A stretch of 64,000 nucleotides of DNA from Pseudomonas frederiksbergensis. Its GTDB lineage: Bacteria > Pseudomonadota > Gammaproteobacteria > Pseudomonadales > Pseudomonadaceae. Under the pieces are notes generated by a model. It made no database searches and was not told the origin of the DNA. It saw only the letters and a program-made list of their open reading frames with translations. Below, one piece after another: positions 9,512-17,891 of the stretch. The stretch lies in assembly GCF_000802155.2 (NCBI RefSeq), contig NZ_JQGJ02000003.1, positions 248,001 through 312,000 of the forward strand, given 5' to 3'. Position numbers and translations under genes: made by a program. The first letter of the stretch is position 1; the number at the start of each line of letters is the position of its first letter.

Positions 9512-10051
9512 TCAAACCGCCACATCCATGAACCCCGGCGACCGCGCCAGGGCAAACGGGCTGAACACCTGCCATTGCCGCTCGCCGGCGAAACGGCCCT
9601 GGACGAACGCCGATTCCGGGCCTTCCAGGGGGGCCGGGGGAATCGCTTCGAGGCTGTCCTTTGGGAAATGCTGCAGGCCAAGTACTTCGTCCACCAGCAA
9701 TCCGGCAAAGACTTCGTCATGATCCACCACCAGCACCCGCCGCTGCTTGCGCACGCTGGACAGTTCGTGGCCGAAGAAACCGCACAGGTCCATCAGCGGC
9801 AACAAGCGCCCGCGCAGGTTAGCCACTCCGCGTACCCATGGCTTGACGCCGGGCAATGAGGTGTGGCGTGGCTCATGCAGCACTTCGCTGACCTCGCCCA
9901 TCGGCGCCACGTACCAGTGTTCGCCCAGGCGAAAACCGATGCCGCTCCAACTGTCGCGATGTGCGGGCTGGGACGGCAGCTCCGCGCCCAGCAGCCGACA
10001 GCGTCGATCGATCTGGAGCAGCAGCTCGAATGCGGTCAGGGAGTGGCTCAT
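9512..10051 (-). CDS. pilI: CheW-like adaptor PilI
   Basis: This soluble 179-residue protein has one CheW-like domain: GIGFRLGEHWYVAPMGEVSEVL, then WVRGVANLRGRLLPLMDLCGF, a typical CheW core motif. In the pilus system it links the PilJ receptor to the ChpA kinase. It starts 10 bp after the end of pilH and is followed by a REPIN-like element before pilJ, an unusual interruption of an otherwise tight operon. Confidence 0.92.
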   Translation of the reverse strand: MSHSLTAFELLLQIDRRCRLLGAELPSQPAHRDSWSGIGFRLGEHWYVAPMGEVSEVLHEPRHTSLPGVKPWVRGVANLRGRLLPLMDLCGFFGHELSSVRKQRRVLVVDHDEVFAGLLVDEVLGLQHFPKDSLEAIPPAPLEGPESAFVQGRFAGERQWQVFSPFALARSPGFMDVAV

Positions 10052-10061
10052 GGCCGTGCGT

Positions 10062-10427
10062 TCAACCTGCCAGTACGTTATTCAAGGTCTTGATCAGGGT
10101 TTCTTCATCCACCGGCTTGGTCAGGTAGTCCTTCGCCCCCTGGCGCGTCCCCCAGACCTTATCGGTATCCTGATCCTTGGTGGTGATGATGATCACGGGA
10201 ATGTGCCCGGTTTCAGGATCCTTAGTCAGCTGGCGCGTGGCCTGGAAACCGTTGAGGCCGGGCATGACGATGTCCATCAGTACCGCATCGGGTTTTTCCT
10301 GGCGGGCCAGCGCCACGCCATCGGCACCATTCTCGGCCTTCAGGACCTGGTGGCCGTGCTTTTCCAGCATGCCCGTCAACTTGTACATTTCAGTCGGCGA
10401 ATCATCGACGATCAGAACTCGTGCCAT
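10062..10427 (-). CDS. pilH: Response regulator PilH
   Basis: This single-domain CheY-like regulator (121 residues from the start MARVLIVDDS) carries the acidic pocket (DDS), the phospho-acceptor Asp in VLMDIVMPGLNG, the conserved Thr region (IITTKDQ) and Lys in YLTKPVDEE. The start at 10427 is preferred over an in-frame ATG four codons upstream because it gives the family's usual 121 residues. PilH modulates pilus retraction and phosphate flow from ChpA. It follows pilG by 45 bp. Confidence 0.93.
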   Translation of the reverse strand: MARVLIVDDSPTEMYKLTGMLEKHGHQVLKAENGADGVALARQEKPDAVLMDIVMPGLNGFQATRQLTKDPETGHIPVIIITTKDQDTDKVWGTRQGAKDYLTKPVDEETLIKTLNNVLAG

Positions 10428-10472
10428 GGTGTTCCCCATTCTTCTGGACCTCGGGCCCGAGGCCGAGCGTCA

Positions 10473-10901
10473 TTAATGTGCCTGGTGCGACTGGACAGCG
10501 GCAAAGCCCGGGACATGGGCCTGTATCGCGCCCAGCAGTTCTTCCTTGCTGAAAGGCTTGGTCAGGAATTGATCGGAGCCGACGATGCGCCCCTTGGCCT
10601 TGTCGAACAGGCCATCGCGGGACGACAGCATGATCACCGGTGTCGCCTTGAAGGCGCTGTTGTTCTTGATCAGGGCGCAGGTCTGGTAACCGTCCAGGCG
10701 CGGCATCATGATGTCGACAAAGATAATGCCTGGATGATAATCGACGATCTTGGCCAGGGCATCGAAGCCGTCGATCGCCGTTATCACCTCGCAACCGACG
10801 TTGCGCAGCAAGGTTTCGGCGGTGCGGCGAATGGTCTTCGAGTCGTCGATGACCATGACTTTCAAGGCGCTGGGTTGCTGCTGCGTAAGATGCTCTGCCA
10901 T
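10473..10901 (-). CDS. pilG: Response regulator PilG
   Basis: This CheY-like single-domain regulator of 142 residues starts at MAEHLTQQQ. An in-frame extension of 56 codons upstream looks unlike coding sequence of this family and is left out. Receiver hallmarks are VMVIDDSKTIRR, the phospho-Asp in IIFVDIMMPRLDGYQ and the Lys in FLTKPFSKEEL. PilG receives phosphate from ChpA and promotes pilus extension in P. aeruginosa. It is the first gene of the minus-strand chemosensory operon. The 225-bp region 10902-11126, divergent from gshB, should carry promoters for both; no clear -35/-10 pair was seen there. Confidence 0.93.
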   Translation of the reverse strand: MAEHLTQQQPSALKVMVIDDSKTIRRTAETLLRNVGCEVITAIDGFDALAKIVDYHPGIIFVDIMMPRLDGYQTCALIKNNSAFKATPVIMLSSRDGLFDKAKGRIVGSDQFLTKPFSKEELLGAIQAHVPGFAAVQSHQAH

Positions 10902-11126
10902 TGCCACTGCGAACCGGTTTTTAACGCATAAGATTGATCGACAGCGCAAACCCTTGATGTTCAAGGCCCGCGCGTCGCATGGCAGCCTTTTTAGCACAGT
11001 CTCCAGCAACGATCTATCAGCCGCTCGGTACGGCGGTTTTTCCTTGACCGGCAATCTTCGGGGCGCCACTCTGACGCCACTTTTTCATGCCATTTCGTGC
11101 CCATCCAATTTTCGAGGAACCAAGCC

Positions 11127-12080
11127 ATGAGCGTACGCGTCGGCATTGTCATGGACCCAATCGCCAGCATTTCCTATAAAAAGGATAGCTCGCTGGCCAT
11201 GCTGCTGGCCGCTCAAAAGCGCGGCTGGGAGCTGTTCTACATGGAACAGCGCGACCTCTACCAGGCCGAAGGCCAGGCAAGGGCGCGGATGAAACCGCTG
11301 GAAGTCTTCGCCAACCCCGAGAAATGGTACGAACTAGGCCGGGAAAGCGACGCGCTGCTGAGCGACCTGGACGTGATCCTGATGCGCAAGGATCCGCCGT
11401 TCGACATGGAATTCGTGTATTCGACCTATCTGCTGGAGCAGGCCGAAAGCGCGGGCGTGCTGGTGGTCAACAAGCCGCAGAGCCTGCGCGATTGCAACGA
11501 AAAACTCTTCGCCACGCTGTTCCCGCAGTGCACGCCGCCGACCATCGTCAGCCGTCGCCCGGACGTGTTGCGCGAATTTGCCGACCATCACGGCGACGTC
11601 ATCCTCAAGCCTCTGGACGGCATGGGCGGCTCTTCGATCTTCCGTCACACCGCCGGCCACCCGAACCTGTCGGTGATCCTGGAAACCCTGACCTTGCATG
11701 GCCAGCAGCAGATCATGATCCAGGGTTACCTCCCAGCCATCGTCGACGGCGACAAGCGCATCCTGATGATTGACGGCGAGCCCGTGGATTACTGCCTGGC
11801 GCGCATCCCGGCTGCTGGCGAAACCCGTGGCAACCTGGCGGCCGGTGGTCGCGGCGAAGCCCGTCCGCTGACCGACAAGGACCGCTGGATCGCCGCCCAG
11901 GTCGGCCCGACATTGCGGGAAAAAGGCTTGTTGTTTGTCGGCCTGGACGTGATTGGCGAGCACCTGACGGAAATCAACGTCACCAGCCCGACCTGCATCC
12001 GCGAGATCGACAATGCCTTCGGCACCGACATTGGCGGCATGCTGATGGATGCCATCGATCAGAAGCTCAAGGCACGTTGA
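11127..12080 (+). CDS. gshB: Glutathione synthetase
   Basis: This ATP-grasp ligase of 317 residues joins gamma-glutamylcysteine and glycine to make glutathione in the cytosol. Family signs are the N-terminal VGIVMDPIASISYKKDSS, the middle ILKPLDGMGGSSIFR nucleotide-binding loop and the C-terminal EINVTSPTCIREID. The start MSVRVGIVMD is chosen over one ten codons upstream because it matches the usual family start and length. It lies divergently next to pilG and 76 bp before the TonB gene, as in P. aeruginosa. Confidence 0.96.
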   Translation: MSVRVGIVMDPIASISYKKDSSLAMLLAAQKRGWELFYMEQRDLYQAEGQARARMKPLEVFANPEKWYELGRESDALLSDLDVILMRKDPPFDMEFVYSTYLLEQAESAGVLVVNKPQSLRDCNEKLFATLFPQCTPPTIVSRRPDVLREFADHHGDVILKPLDGMGGSSIFRHTAGHPNLSVILETLTLHGQQQIMIQGYLPAIVDGDKRILMIDGEPVDYCLARIPAAGETRGNLAAGGRGEARPLTDKDRWIAAQVGPTLREKGLLFVGLDVIGEHLTEINVTSPTCIREIDNAFGTDIGGMLMDAIDQKLKAR

Positions 12081-12156
12081 TCCAGATCCTGATGAAGGAA
12101 ACCCACATTGCGTTATCATGCCCGGCCTGAAAAAACGTGATGTTGGTTTCCTTGTC

Positions 12157-13053
12157 ATGACACTCCCGTCCGATCTGCCCCAAGAGCTCGCCCATCGTGG
12201 TGTGCGCCCGGCTGATCGTCTCGGCTTCACCCTGTTCCTGGCCGCGCTGATCCATCTGGCGGTGCTGCTGGGCGTCGGCTTTGCCACGGTCGAACCCAAG
12301 CAGATCAGCCAGACCCTGGAAATCACCCTGGCCACCTTCAAGAGCGAAACCAAGCCACAGAAGGCGGACTTCCTGGCCCAGGAAAACCAGCAGGGCAGCG
12401 GCACCCTGGAAGAGAAAGCGATTCCCAAGACCACCGAGATCGCGCCGTTCCAAGACAATAAAGTGCAAAAGGTGACCCCGCCGCCCGCCGCCAAGCCCGA
12501 GGTCCAGGAAACGACGCCCAAGGCTGCCGTCACCACCGTGGCACCGAAACCGAAAAAGGCCCCGGTCAAGGAAGAGGTCAAGCCCGATCCGAAGCCCAAG
12601 GCGCCGGAACCGACGTTCGACAGCGCGCAGTTATCCAGCGACATTGCCAGCCTGGAAGCCGAACTGGCCCACGAACAGCAGCTGTACGCCAAGCGCCCAC
12701 GCATCCACCGCCTGAGCGCCGCCTCGACCATGCGCGACAAGGGCGCTTGGTACAAGGACGAATGGCGCAAGAAGGTCGAGCGCATCGGCAACCTGAACTA
12801 CCCCGAAGAAGCCCGGCGCAAGCAGATCTACGGCAATCTGCGGCTAATGGTCTCGATCAACCGTGACGGCTCGCTGTATGAAGTGCTGGTGCTCGAATCT
12901 TCCGGGCAGCCATTGCTGGACCAGGCGGCCCAGCGGATCGTGCGCCTGGCGGCACCGTTCGCACCGTTTACCGGGGACCTGTCGGACATCGATCGGCTGG
13001 AAATCATCCGCACGTGGAAGTTCGCCCGGGGTGATCGGCTGTCCAGTAACTGA
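12157..13053 (+). CDS. tonB3: TonB family energy-transducing protein (TonB3-like)
   Basis: This 298-residue protein has the TonB plan: a short cytoplasmic N terminus, one membrane anchor (about residues 21-42, LGFTLFLAALIHLAVLLGVGF), a long periplasmic Pro/Lys/Glu-rich linker (many KP and PKP repeats between about 85 and 155) and a C-terminal TonB domain (YPEEARRKQIYGNLRLMVSI, then LLDQAAQRIVRLAAPFAPF). TonB proteins pass proton-motive energy to outer-membrane receptors. In P. aeruginosa the gene at this place, next to gshB, is tonB3, linked to twitching. The start at 12157 (MTLPSDLP) avoids an upstream extension that overlaps the end of gshB. Confidence 0.88.
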   Translation: MTLPSDLPQELAHRGVRPADRLGFTLFLAALIHLAVLLGVGFATVEPKQISQTLEITLATFKSETKPQKADFLAQENQQGSGTLEEKAIPKTTEIAPFQDNKVQKVTPPPAAKPEVQETTPKAAVTTVAPKPKKAPVKEEVKPDPKPKAPEPTFDSAQLSSDIASLEAELAHEQQLYAKRPRIHRLSAASTMRDKGAWYKDEWRKKVERIGNLNYPEEARRKQIYGNLRLMVSINRDGSLYEVLVLESSGQPLLDQAAQRIVRLAAPFAPFTGDLSDIDRLEIIRTWKFARGDRLSSN

Positions 13054-13187
13054 TCCACATCGATGGTGGACACGGAACCTGGACTCGCCGCAGCCCCCTT
13101 GTGGGAGCGGTGTCACCTTCCAGATCGAGGCATTTGCTGCACATCCCCAGCTTGTCAGTTCGGCCCTGCGCCGCCACACTAGCGCTT

Positions 13188-13757
13188 ATGAAAAACGTCA
13201 GCCCCACCTACCTCAAGCATCACTTCCTGATAGCCATGCCGCACATGGCCGATCCGAACTTTGCCCACACCTTGACCTATATCGTCGAGCACACGGCCAA
13301 TGGGGCCATGGGATTGGTGGTCAACCGCCCGCAGGAACTGAACCTGGCGGACATCCTTGAGCAGTTGCGCCCCGACGTAGAACCGCCACTGCTGTGCCAG
13401 CACGTGCCGATTTTCATCGGCGGCCCGGTGCAGACCGATCGCGGCTTCGTGCTCCATCCGTCGGGCCCCAAATACCAAGCGACTGTAGACCTGGACGGCT
13501 TGTCGCTGTCCACTTCCCAGGACGTGCTGTTCGCCATCGCCGACGGCGTCGGCCCGGCAAAAAGCCTGATCGCCCTCGGCTATGCCGGCTGGGAACCCGG
13601 GCAACTGGAAGCCGAACTGGCCGACAACGCCTGGCTGACCTGTCCGTTCGACGCCGACATCCTGTTCGACACCAGCAGCGAACTGCGACTTGAAGCGGCG
13701 GCCAGTCGGCTGGGGGTCAACCTCAGCCTGCTCACCAGCCAGGCGGGACACGCCTGA
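13188..13757 (+). CDS. yqgE: YqgE/AlgH family protein
   Basis: This 189-residue cytosolic protein of the YqgE/AlgH (UPF0301) family has the typical N terminus YLKHHFLIAMPHM and VEHTANGAMGLVVNRP, and a middle FIGGPVQTDRGFVLH. Its biochemical role is unknown; it was named AlgH in studies of alginate gene control. The start MKNVSPTY gives the family length; an upstream extension of 29 residues is rejected. It overlaps ruvX by one base, so the two are translated together. Confidence 0.93.
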   Translation: MKNVSPTYLKHHFLIAMPHMADPNFAHTLTYIVEHTANGAMGLVVNRPQELNLADILEQLRPDVEPPLLCQHVPIFIGGPVQTDRGFVLHPSGPKYQATVDLDGLSLSTSQDVLFAIADGVGPAKSLIALGYAGWEPGQLEAELADNAWLTCPFDADILFDTSSELRLEAAASRLGVNLSLLTSQAGHA

Positions 13758-14194
13758 TGGCCCTGCGCCTGCTGCTGGGCTTCGATTACGGCACCAAACA
13801 GATCGGCGTAGCGGTCGGTCAGGTCATTACCGGCCAGGCCCGCGAGTTATGCACCTTGAAGGCGCAGAATGGCGTCCCGGACTGGAACCAGGTCGAAGCG
13901 CTGATCAAGGAATGGAAACCCGACGCCGTGGTGGTCGGCCTGCCGCTGAACATGGACGGCACGCCCAGCGACATGTGCCTGCGCGCCGAAAAGTTCGCCC
14001 GCCGACTCAATGGCCGCTACAACCTGCCCTTCTATACCCATGACGAGCGCCTGACCACCTTCGAGGCCAAGGGCGAGCGCCTGGTGCGCGGCGGGCAGAA
14101 AGGCAGTTACCGCGACAACCCGGTGGACGCCATCGCCGCCGCCCTGCTGCTGCAGGGCTGGCTTGATGCAAATACCGCCCTGTTCGAAACCTGA
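13757..14194 (+). CDS. ruvX: Holliday-junction resolvase-like nuclease YqgF/RuvX
   Basis: This 145-residue RNase H-fold protein has the N-terminal acidic motif LLGFDYGTKQIGVAVG, the middle VVVGLPLNMDGT and the C-terminal DERLTTFEA and KGSYRDNPVDAIAAALLLQGWLD, the usual YqgF order. In bacteria the family acts in 16S rRNA 5' end processing and has been proposed as a junction resolvase. The start codon overlaps the yqgE stop by one base. A terminator-like hairpin lies 7 bases after the stop, separating this pair from pyrR. Confidence 0.93.
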   Translation: MALRLLLGFDYGTKQIGVAVGQVITGQARELCTLKAQNGVPDWNQVEALIKEWKPDAVVVGLPLNMDGTPSDMCLRAEKFARRLNGRYNLPFYTHDERLTTFEAKGERLVRGGQKGSYRDNPVDAIAAALLLQGWLDANTALFET

Positions 14195-14201
14195 TTTTTT
14201 T

Positions 14202-14229
14202 GAAAGCGCCGCCAAGGCGCTTTCTTCTA
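14202..14229 (+). terminator. Intrinsic terminator after ruvX
   Basis: GAAAGCGCC (14202-14210), a five-base loop GCCAA and GGCGCTTTC (14216-14224) form a perfect 9-bp stem followed by TTCT. It sits between ruvX and pyrR, and a run of T precedes it, so it could also work in part on the other strand. Confidence 0.7.
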
Positions 14230-14278
14230 GCGATAAACCGAGTCACGAGCACCGACCCGGAAACCTGAAGGAGCCAGC

Positions 14279-14785
14279 ATGAGCCTGCCCAATCCTGCCG
14301 AACTGATCAGCCAGATGGCGATCCGTCTCACGGCGCACCTGGAACAACGCGGCATCAGCGAACCGCGCTATATCGGCATTCGCACCGGCGGCGTCTGGGT
14401 CGCCCAGGCCTTGCTCGATGAACTGGGCAGCGATTCGCCGCTGGGCACCCTGGACGTGTCCTTCTACCGCGACGACTTCAGCCAGAACGGCCTGCATCCG
14501 CAGGTGCGTCCTTCGGCCCTGCCGTTCGAGATCGAAGGCCAGCACCTGGTGCTGATCGACGACGTGCTGATGAGCGGCCGGACCATCCGCGCCGCCATGA
14601 ACGAACTGTTCGACTACGGTCGCCCGGCCAGCGTGACGCTGGTGTGCCTGCTGGACCTGGACGCCGCCGAGCTGCCGATCCGCCCGAACGTGGTCGGCGC
14701 GACGCTGGCGCTGGCCGCCCACGAGCGGGTCAAGCTCTCCGGGCCGTCGCCGCTGCAACTCGAACTGCAAGACCTTGCCCTTTAA
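14279..14785 (+). CDS. pyrR: PyrR bifunctional pyrimidine regulator/uracil phosphoribosyltransferase
   Basis: This 168-residue phosphoribosyltransferase-fold protein has the PRPP-binding loop [28 protein letters not shown] near the N terminus and the PSAVTL-type [10 protein letters not shown] strand. In Gram-positive bacteria PyrR controls pyr mRNA. In pseudomonads the gene heads pyrRBC', and its regulatory mode is less clear. An excellent AAGGAG ribosome binding site lies 5 bases before the ATG. pyrB follows after 24 bp. No pyr attenuator with the Gram-positive PyrR anti-antiterminator form was recognised upstream. Confidence 0.93.
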   Translation: MSLPNPAELISQMAIRLTAHLEQRGISEPRYIGIRTGGVWVAQALLDELGSDSPLGTLDVSFYRDDFSQNGLHPQVRPSALPFEIEGQHLVLIDDVLMSGRTIRAAMNELFDYGRPASVTLVCLLDLDAAELPIRPNVVGATLALAAHERVKLSGPSPLQLELQDLAL

Positions 14786-14809
14786 CTGCCCTTGTAAGAG
14801 TCCATCGCG

Positions 14810-15814
14810 ATGACGCCTCTCGAAACCAAGCGCCCGCTGCAGCTCAACGATCAGGGCCAGCTGCGGCACTTCCTGTCCCTCGACGGCCTGCGCCGCGAGC
14901 TGCTGACAGAAATCCTCGACACCGCCGACTCGTTCCTCGAAGTCGGTGCCCGGGCGGTGAAGAAAGTCCCGTTGCTGCGCGGCAAGACCGTGTGTAACGT
15001 GTTCTTCGAAAACTCCACCCGCACCCGCACCACCTTCGAACTGGCGGCCCAACGCCTGTCGGCGGACGTGATCACCCTCAACGTGTCCACGTCCTCGGCG
15101 AGCAAGGGTGAAACCCTGCTCGACACCTTGCGCAATCTCGAAGCCATGGCCGCCGACATGTTCGTCGTGCGCCACGGTGATTCCGGCGCTGCGCACTTCA
15201 TTGCCGAACACGTGTGCCCGCAAGTGGCGATCATCAACGGCGGCGACGGCCGGCACGCCCACCCGACCCAGGGCATGCTGGACATGCTGACCATCCGTCG
15301 GCACAAGGGCAGCTTCGAGAACCTGTCGGTGGCCATCGTTGGCGACATCCTGCACTCGCGAGTGGCCCGCTCCAACATGCTGGCCCTCAAGACCCTCGGT
15401 TGCCCGGACATCCGCGTGATCGCGCCGAAGACCCTGCTGCCCATTGGCGTCGAGCAATACGGCGTGAAGGTCTACACCGACATGACCGAAGGCCTCAAGG
15501 ATGTGGATGTGGTGATCATGCTGCGCCTGCAACGCGAGCGCATGACCGGTGGCCTGCTGCCCAGCGAAGGCGAGTTCTATCGCCTGTTCGGCCTGACCAC
15601 GGCACGCCTGGCCGGGGCCAAGCCGGATGCCATCGTCATGCACCCGGGGCCGATCAACCGCGGCGTGGAGATCGAGTCGGCGGTGGCTGACGGGCCGCAT
15701 TCGGTGATTCTCAACCAGGTGACCTACGGCATCGCCATCCGCATGGCCGTGCTGTCCATGGCCATGAGCGGGCAAACGGCCCAGCGCCAATTCGACCAGG
15801 AGAACGCCCAGTGA
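14810..15814 (+). CDS. pyrB: Aspartate carbamoyltransferase catalytic chain
   Basis: This 334-residue transcarbamoylase forms carbamoyl-aspartate, the first committed step of pyrimidine synthesis. The carbamoyl-phosphate loop [19 protein letters not shown], the substrate loop containing [12 protein letters not shown], the [12 protein letters not shown] motif and the C-terminal [12 protein letters not shown] are all intact. The N terminus is extended compared with E. coli PyrB, as in other Pseudomonas enzymes, where PyrB assembles with a dihydroorotase-like subunit. The gene overlaps the next one by 4 bp (GTGA). Confidence 0.97.
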   Translation: MTPLETKRPLQLNDQGQLRHFLSLDGLRRELLTEILDTADSFLEVGARAVKKVPLLRGKTVCNVFFENSTRTRTTFELAAQRLSADVITLNVSTSSASKGETLLDTLRNLEAMAADMFVVRHGDSGAAHFIAEHVCPQVAIINGGDGRHAHPTQGMLDMLTIRRHKGSFENLSVAIVGDILHSRVARSNMLALKTLGCPDIRVIAPKTLLPIGVEQYGVKVYTDMTEGLKDVDVVIMLRLQRERMTGGLLPSEGEFYRLFGLTTARLAGAKPDAIVMHPGPINRGVEIESAVADGPHSVILNQVTYGIAIRMAVLSMAMSGQTAQRQFDQENAQ

Positions 15815-17082
15815 AGCTCAGCATTCTCGGCGCACGCGTGATCGATCCAGCCAGTGGCCTGGATCAAGTGACTGATATTCATATCGATGCCTGCAAGATC
15901 GTCGCCCTTGGCGCCGCGCCGGCAGGTTTCGCGGCGGTCGAAATCCTCGACGCGAAAGGCCTGGTGGCAGCCCCCGGTCTGGTGGACCTCAACGTAGCCC
16001 TGCGCGAGCCGGGCTACAGCCGCAAAGGCAGTATCGTCAGCGAAACCCGCGCCGCCGCCGCCGGTGGCGTGACCAGCCTGTGCTGCCCGCCGCAGACCAA
16101 GCCGGTGCTGGACACCTCGGCCGTGGCCGAACTGATCCTCGACCGCGCCCGCGAGGCCGGCAACACCAAGGTCTTCCCGATTGGCGCACTGAGCAAAGGC
16201 CTCGAAGGTGAGCAACTGGCCGAGCTGATTGCCCTGCGCGACGCCGGCTGCGTGGCGTTCGGCAACGGCCTGAACAGTTTCCGCAACACACGTACCCTGT
16301 GCCGCGCCCTGGAATATGCGGCGACCTTCGGCCTGACGGTAATCTTCAATTCCCAGGACCATGATCTGGCCGAAGGTGGTCTCGCTCATGAAGGCCCGAC
16401 CGCAAGCTTCCTAGGTTTGCCGGGCATTCCGGAAACCGCCGAGACCGTGGCCCTGGCCCGGGACCTGCTGTTGGTGGAACAAAGCGGCGTGCGCGCCCAT
16501 TTCAGCCAACTGACCAGCGCCCGCGGCGCGGCGCTGATCGCCCAGGCCCAGGCCCGTGGCTTGCCAGTGACCGCCGACGTGGCGCTGTACCAACTGATCC
16601 TGACCGACGAAGCGCTGATCGATTTCAACAGCGTCTATCACGTCCAGCCACCACTGCGCACCCGCGCCGACCGCGATGGCTTGCGCGAGGCAGTGAAATC
16701 CGGGGTGATCTCGGCCATCTCCAGCCATCACCAACCCCACGAGCGCGACGCCAAGCTGGCACCGTTCGGCGCCACCGAGCCGGGTATCAGCAGCGTCGAG
16801 CTGCTGCTGCCGCTGGCCCTGACGCTGGTGGAAGACGGTTTGCTGGATTTGCCGACCTTGCTGGCCCGCCTGAGCGCCGGCCCGGCCCAGGCATTGCAGC
16901 TGCCGGCGGGGAAACTCGCGGTAGGCGCAGCGGCGGACCTGGTGCTGTTCGATCCTGGCGCGTCCACCCTAGCCGGTGAGGCTTGGCGTTCCAAGGGTGA
17001 CAACTGCCCGTTCCTCGGCCATAGCCTGCCGGGTGTGGTGCGCTATACGCTGATGGATGGGCGGATTACCCACCAGGCCTGA
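15811..17082 (+). CDS. pyrC': Non-catalytic dihydroorotase-like subunit PyrC' (PyrX)
   Basis: This 423-residue amidohydrolase-fold protein starts at GTG within the GTGA overlap with pyrB. It has the dihydroorotase architecture ([14 protein letters not shown] near residue 60, [20 protein letters not shown], then [17 protein letters not shown]). The metal-binding HxH of active enzymes is replaced by N-x-A (LNVALREPG), and the later Asp-His site reads SSHHQPH, so it cannot be an ordinary zinc dihydroorotase. In Pseudomonas such PyrC' proteins are structural partners needed for assembly of active aspartate transcarbamoylase. The true dihydroorotase must be encoded elsewhere. Confidence 0.95.
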   Translation: MKLSILGARVIDPASGLDQVTDIHIDACKIVALGAAPAGFAAVEILDAKGLVAAPGLVDLNVALREPGYSRKGSIVSETRAAAAGGVTSLCCPPQTKPVLDTSAVAELILDRAREAGNTKVFPIGALSKGLEGEQLAELIALRDAGCVAFGNGLNSFRNTRTLCRALEYAATFGLTVIFNSQDHDLAEGGLAHEGPTASFLGLPGIPETAETVALARDLLLVEQSGVRAHFSQLTSARGAALIAQAQARGLPVTADVALYQLILTDEALIDFNSVYHVQPPLRTRADRDGLREAVKSGVISAISSHHQPHERDAKLAPFGATEPGISSVELLLPLALTLVEDGLLDLPTLLARLSAGPAQALQLPAGKLAVGAAADLVLFDPGASTLAGEAWRSKGDNCPFLGHSLPGVVRYTLMDGRITHQA

Positions 17083-17089
17083 AATCTGC

Positions 17090-17199
17090 GTCGCCTGCTT
17101 CGCGAGCAAGCCCGCTCCCACACTTGATCCGAGGTGCTCACAATCATGTGTTCACCGACGATCCCTGTGGGAGCGGGCTTGCTCGCGAATGCAGGCGAC
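17090..17199. repeat. REPIN: paired inverted REP elements
   Basis: TTCGCGAGCAAGCCCGCTCCCACA (core at 17099-17122) is exactly complementary to the copy at 17166-17189, with 43 nt between. The pairing extends outwards through GTCGCCTGC (17090-17098) and its complement GCAGGCGAC (17191-17199) after a single-base bulge. The arms are about 33 nt. This is the typical REPIN form of fluorescens-group pseudomonads, mobilised in trans by RAYT transposases. It lies in the convergent gap between pyrC' and the TM2 gene. Confidence 0.88.
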
Positions 17200-17213
17200 T
17201 CGATCTGCCTGTC

Positions 17214-17642
17214 TTAGTGAAAAGCCCCACGCTTCTGCGCGTTACGAATCGACACCTGGTCGTTCAGCGTCCAGAAGTCATACAGCACGCCCAGGAAAAA
17301 TACCCCGCCGGTCAGCAGATATAGAATCCCGCTGAACCATTTGCCCTGATACATCCGATGTACGCCAAGTACCCCGAGGAACGTGAGCAGGATCCACGCC
17401 ACGCTGTACTCGATCGGCCCAGGGGTGAATCGCAGGTCCGCTTCGCGGTCCATGGCCGGGATCAGGAACAGGTCGATCAACCAGCCGATACCCAGCAGGC
17501 CGAAGGTGAAAAACCAGATCGTGCCGGTGACCGGCTTGCCGTAGTAAAAACGGTGAGCGCCGGTAAATCCGAAAATCCACAGCAGATACCCAATGACTTT
17601 GCTGTGGGTATCGCGGATTGCTTCCTGCTGATAGCTGTTCAT
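17214..17642 (-). CDS. TM2 domain-containing membrane protein with duplicated repeat
   Basis: This 142-residue inner-membrane protein has two TM2-type units. The first is LLWIFGFTGAHRFYYGKPVTG with WFFTFGLLGIGWLIDLFLIP, and the second LLTFLGVLGVHRMYQGKWFSG with LLTGGVFFLGVLYDFWTL, each with the G-x-HR-Y turn and a terminal Asp. Four hydrophobic helices are predicted. The function of TM2 proteins in bacteria is unknown. The gene is single, transcribed on the minus strand towards the REPIN. Its upstream region (17643-17891) is divergent with the C40 peptidase. Confidence 0.85.
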   Translation of the reverse strand: MNSYQQEAIRDTHSKVIGYLLWIFGFTGAHRFYYGKPVTGTIWFFTFGLLGIGWLIDLFLIPAMDREADLRFTPGPIEYSVAWILLTFLGVLGVHRMYQGKWFSGILYLLTGGVFFLGVLYDFWTLNDQVSIRNAQKRGAFH

Positions 17643-17891
17643 GAGTGGTCTCTTTTGCCTCGATAGAAAAATTTGTTCGGACTTTTTGTGACTTTTTTGT
17701 GTCTCGCCGACAAGCGGTACTGGGCGACCCGAGCCGGGGAAACGCCCGTAGAACGGGGCTTGTGTCTGACAATCGGGCCAAATTGTCGCAATTGCGCGCG
17801 GTACACGCTGGGTTTCGGATCGACAAACGGCCTCGGAATGCGAAAAAAAGCTGTTATAAAGTTGCGCGCTAACCTTTATGAGCCCTGCCTA

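Noticed and set aside
14243..15790. Open frame of 515 codons on the minus strand opposite pyrR and pyrB
   Set aside because: Both plus-strand genes have complete family motifs; the antisense product has the His/Gln/Gly-rich shadow composition and no ribosome site.
17090..17199. CRISPR repeat unit
   Set aside because: The repeated sequence occurs as one inverted pair, not as direct repeats with regular spacers; it is a REPIN.
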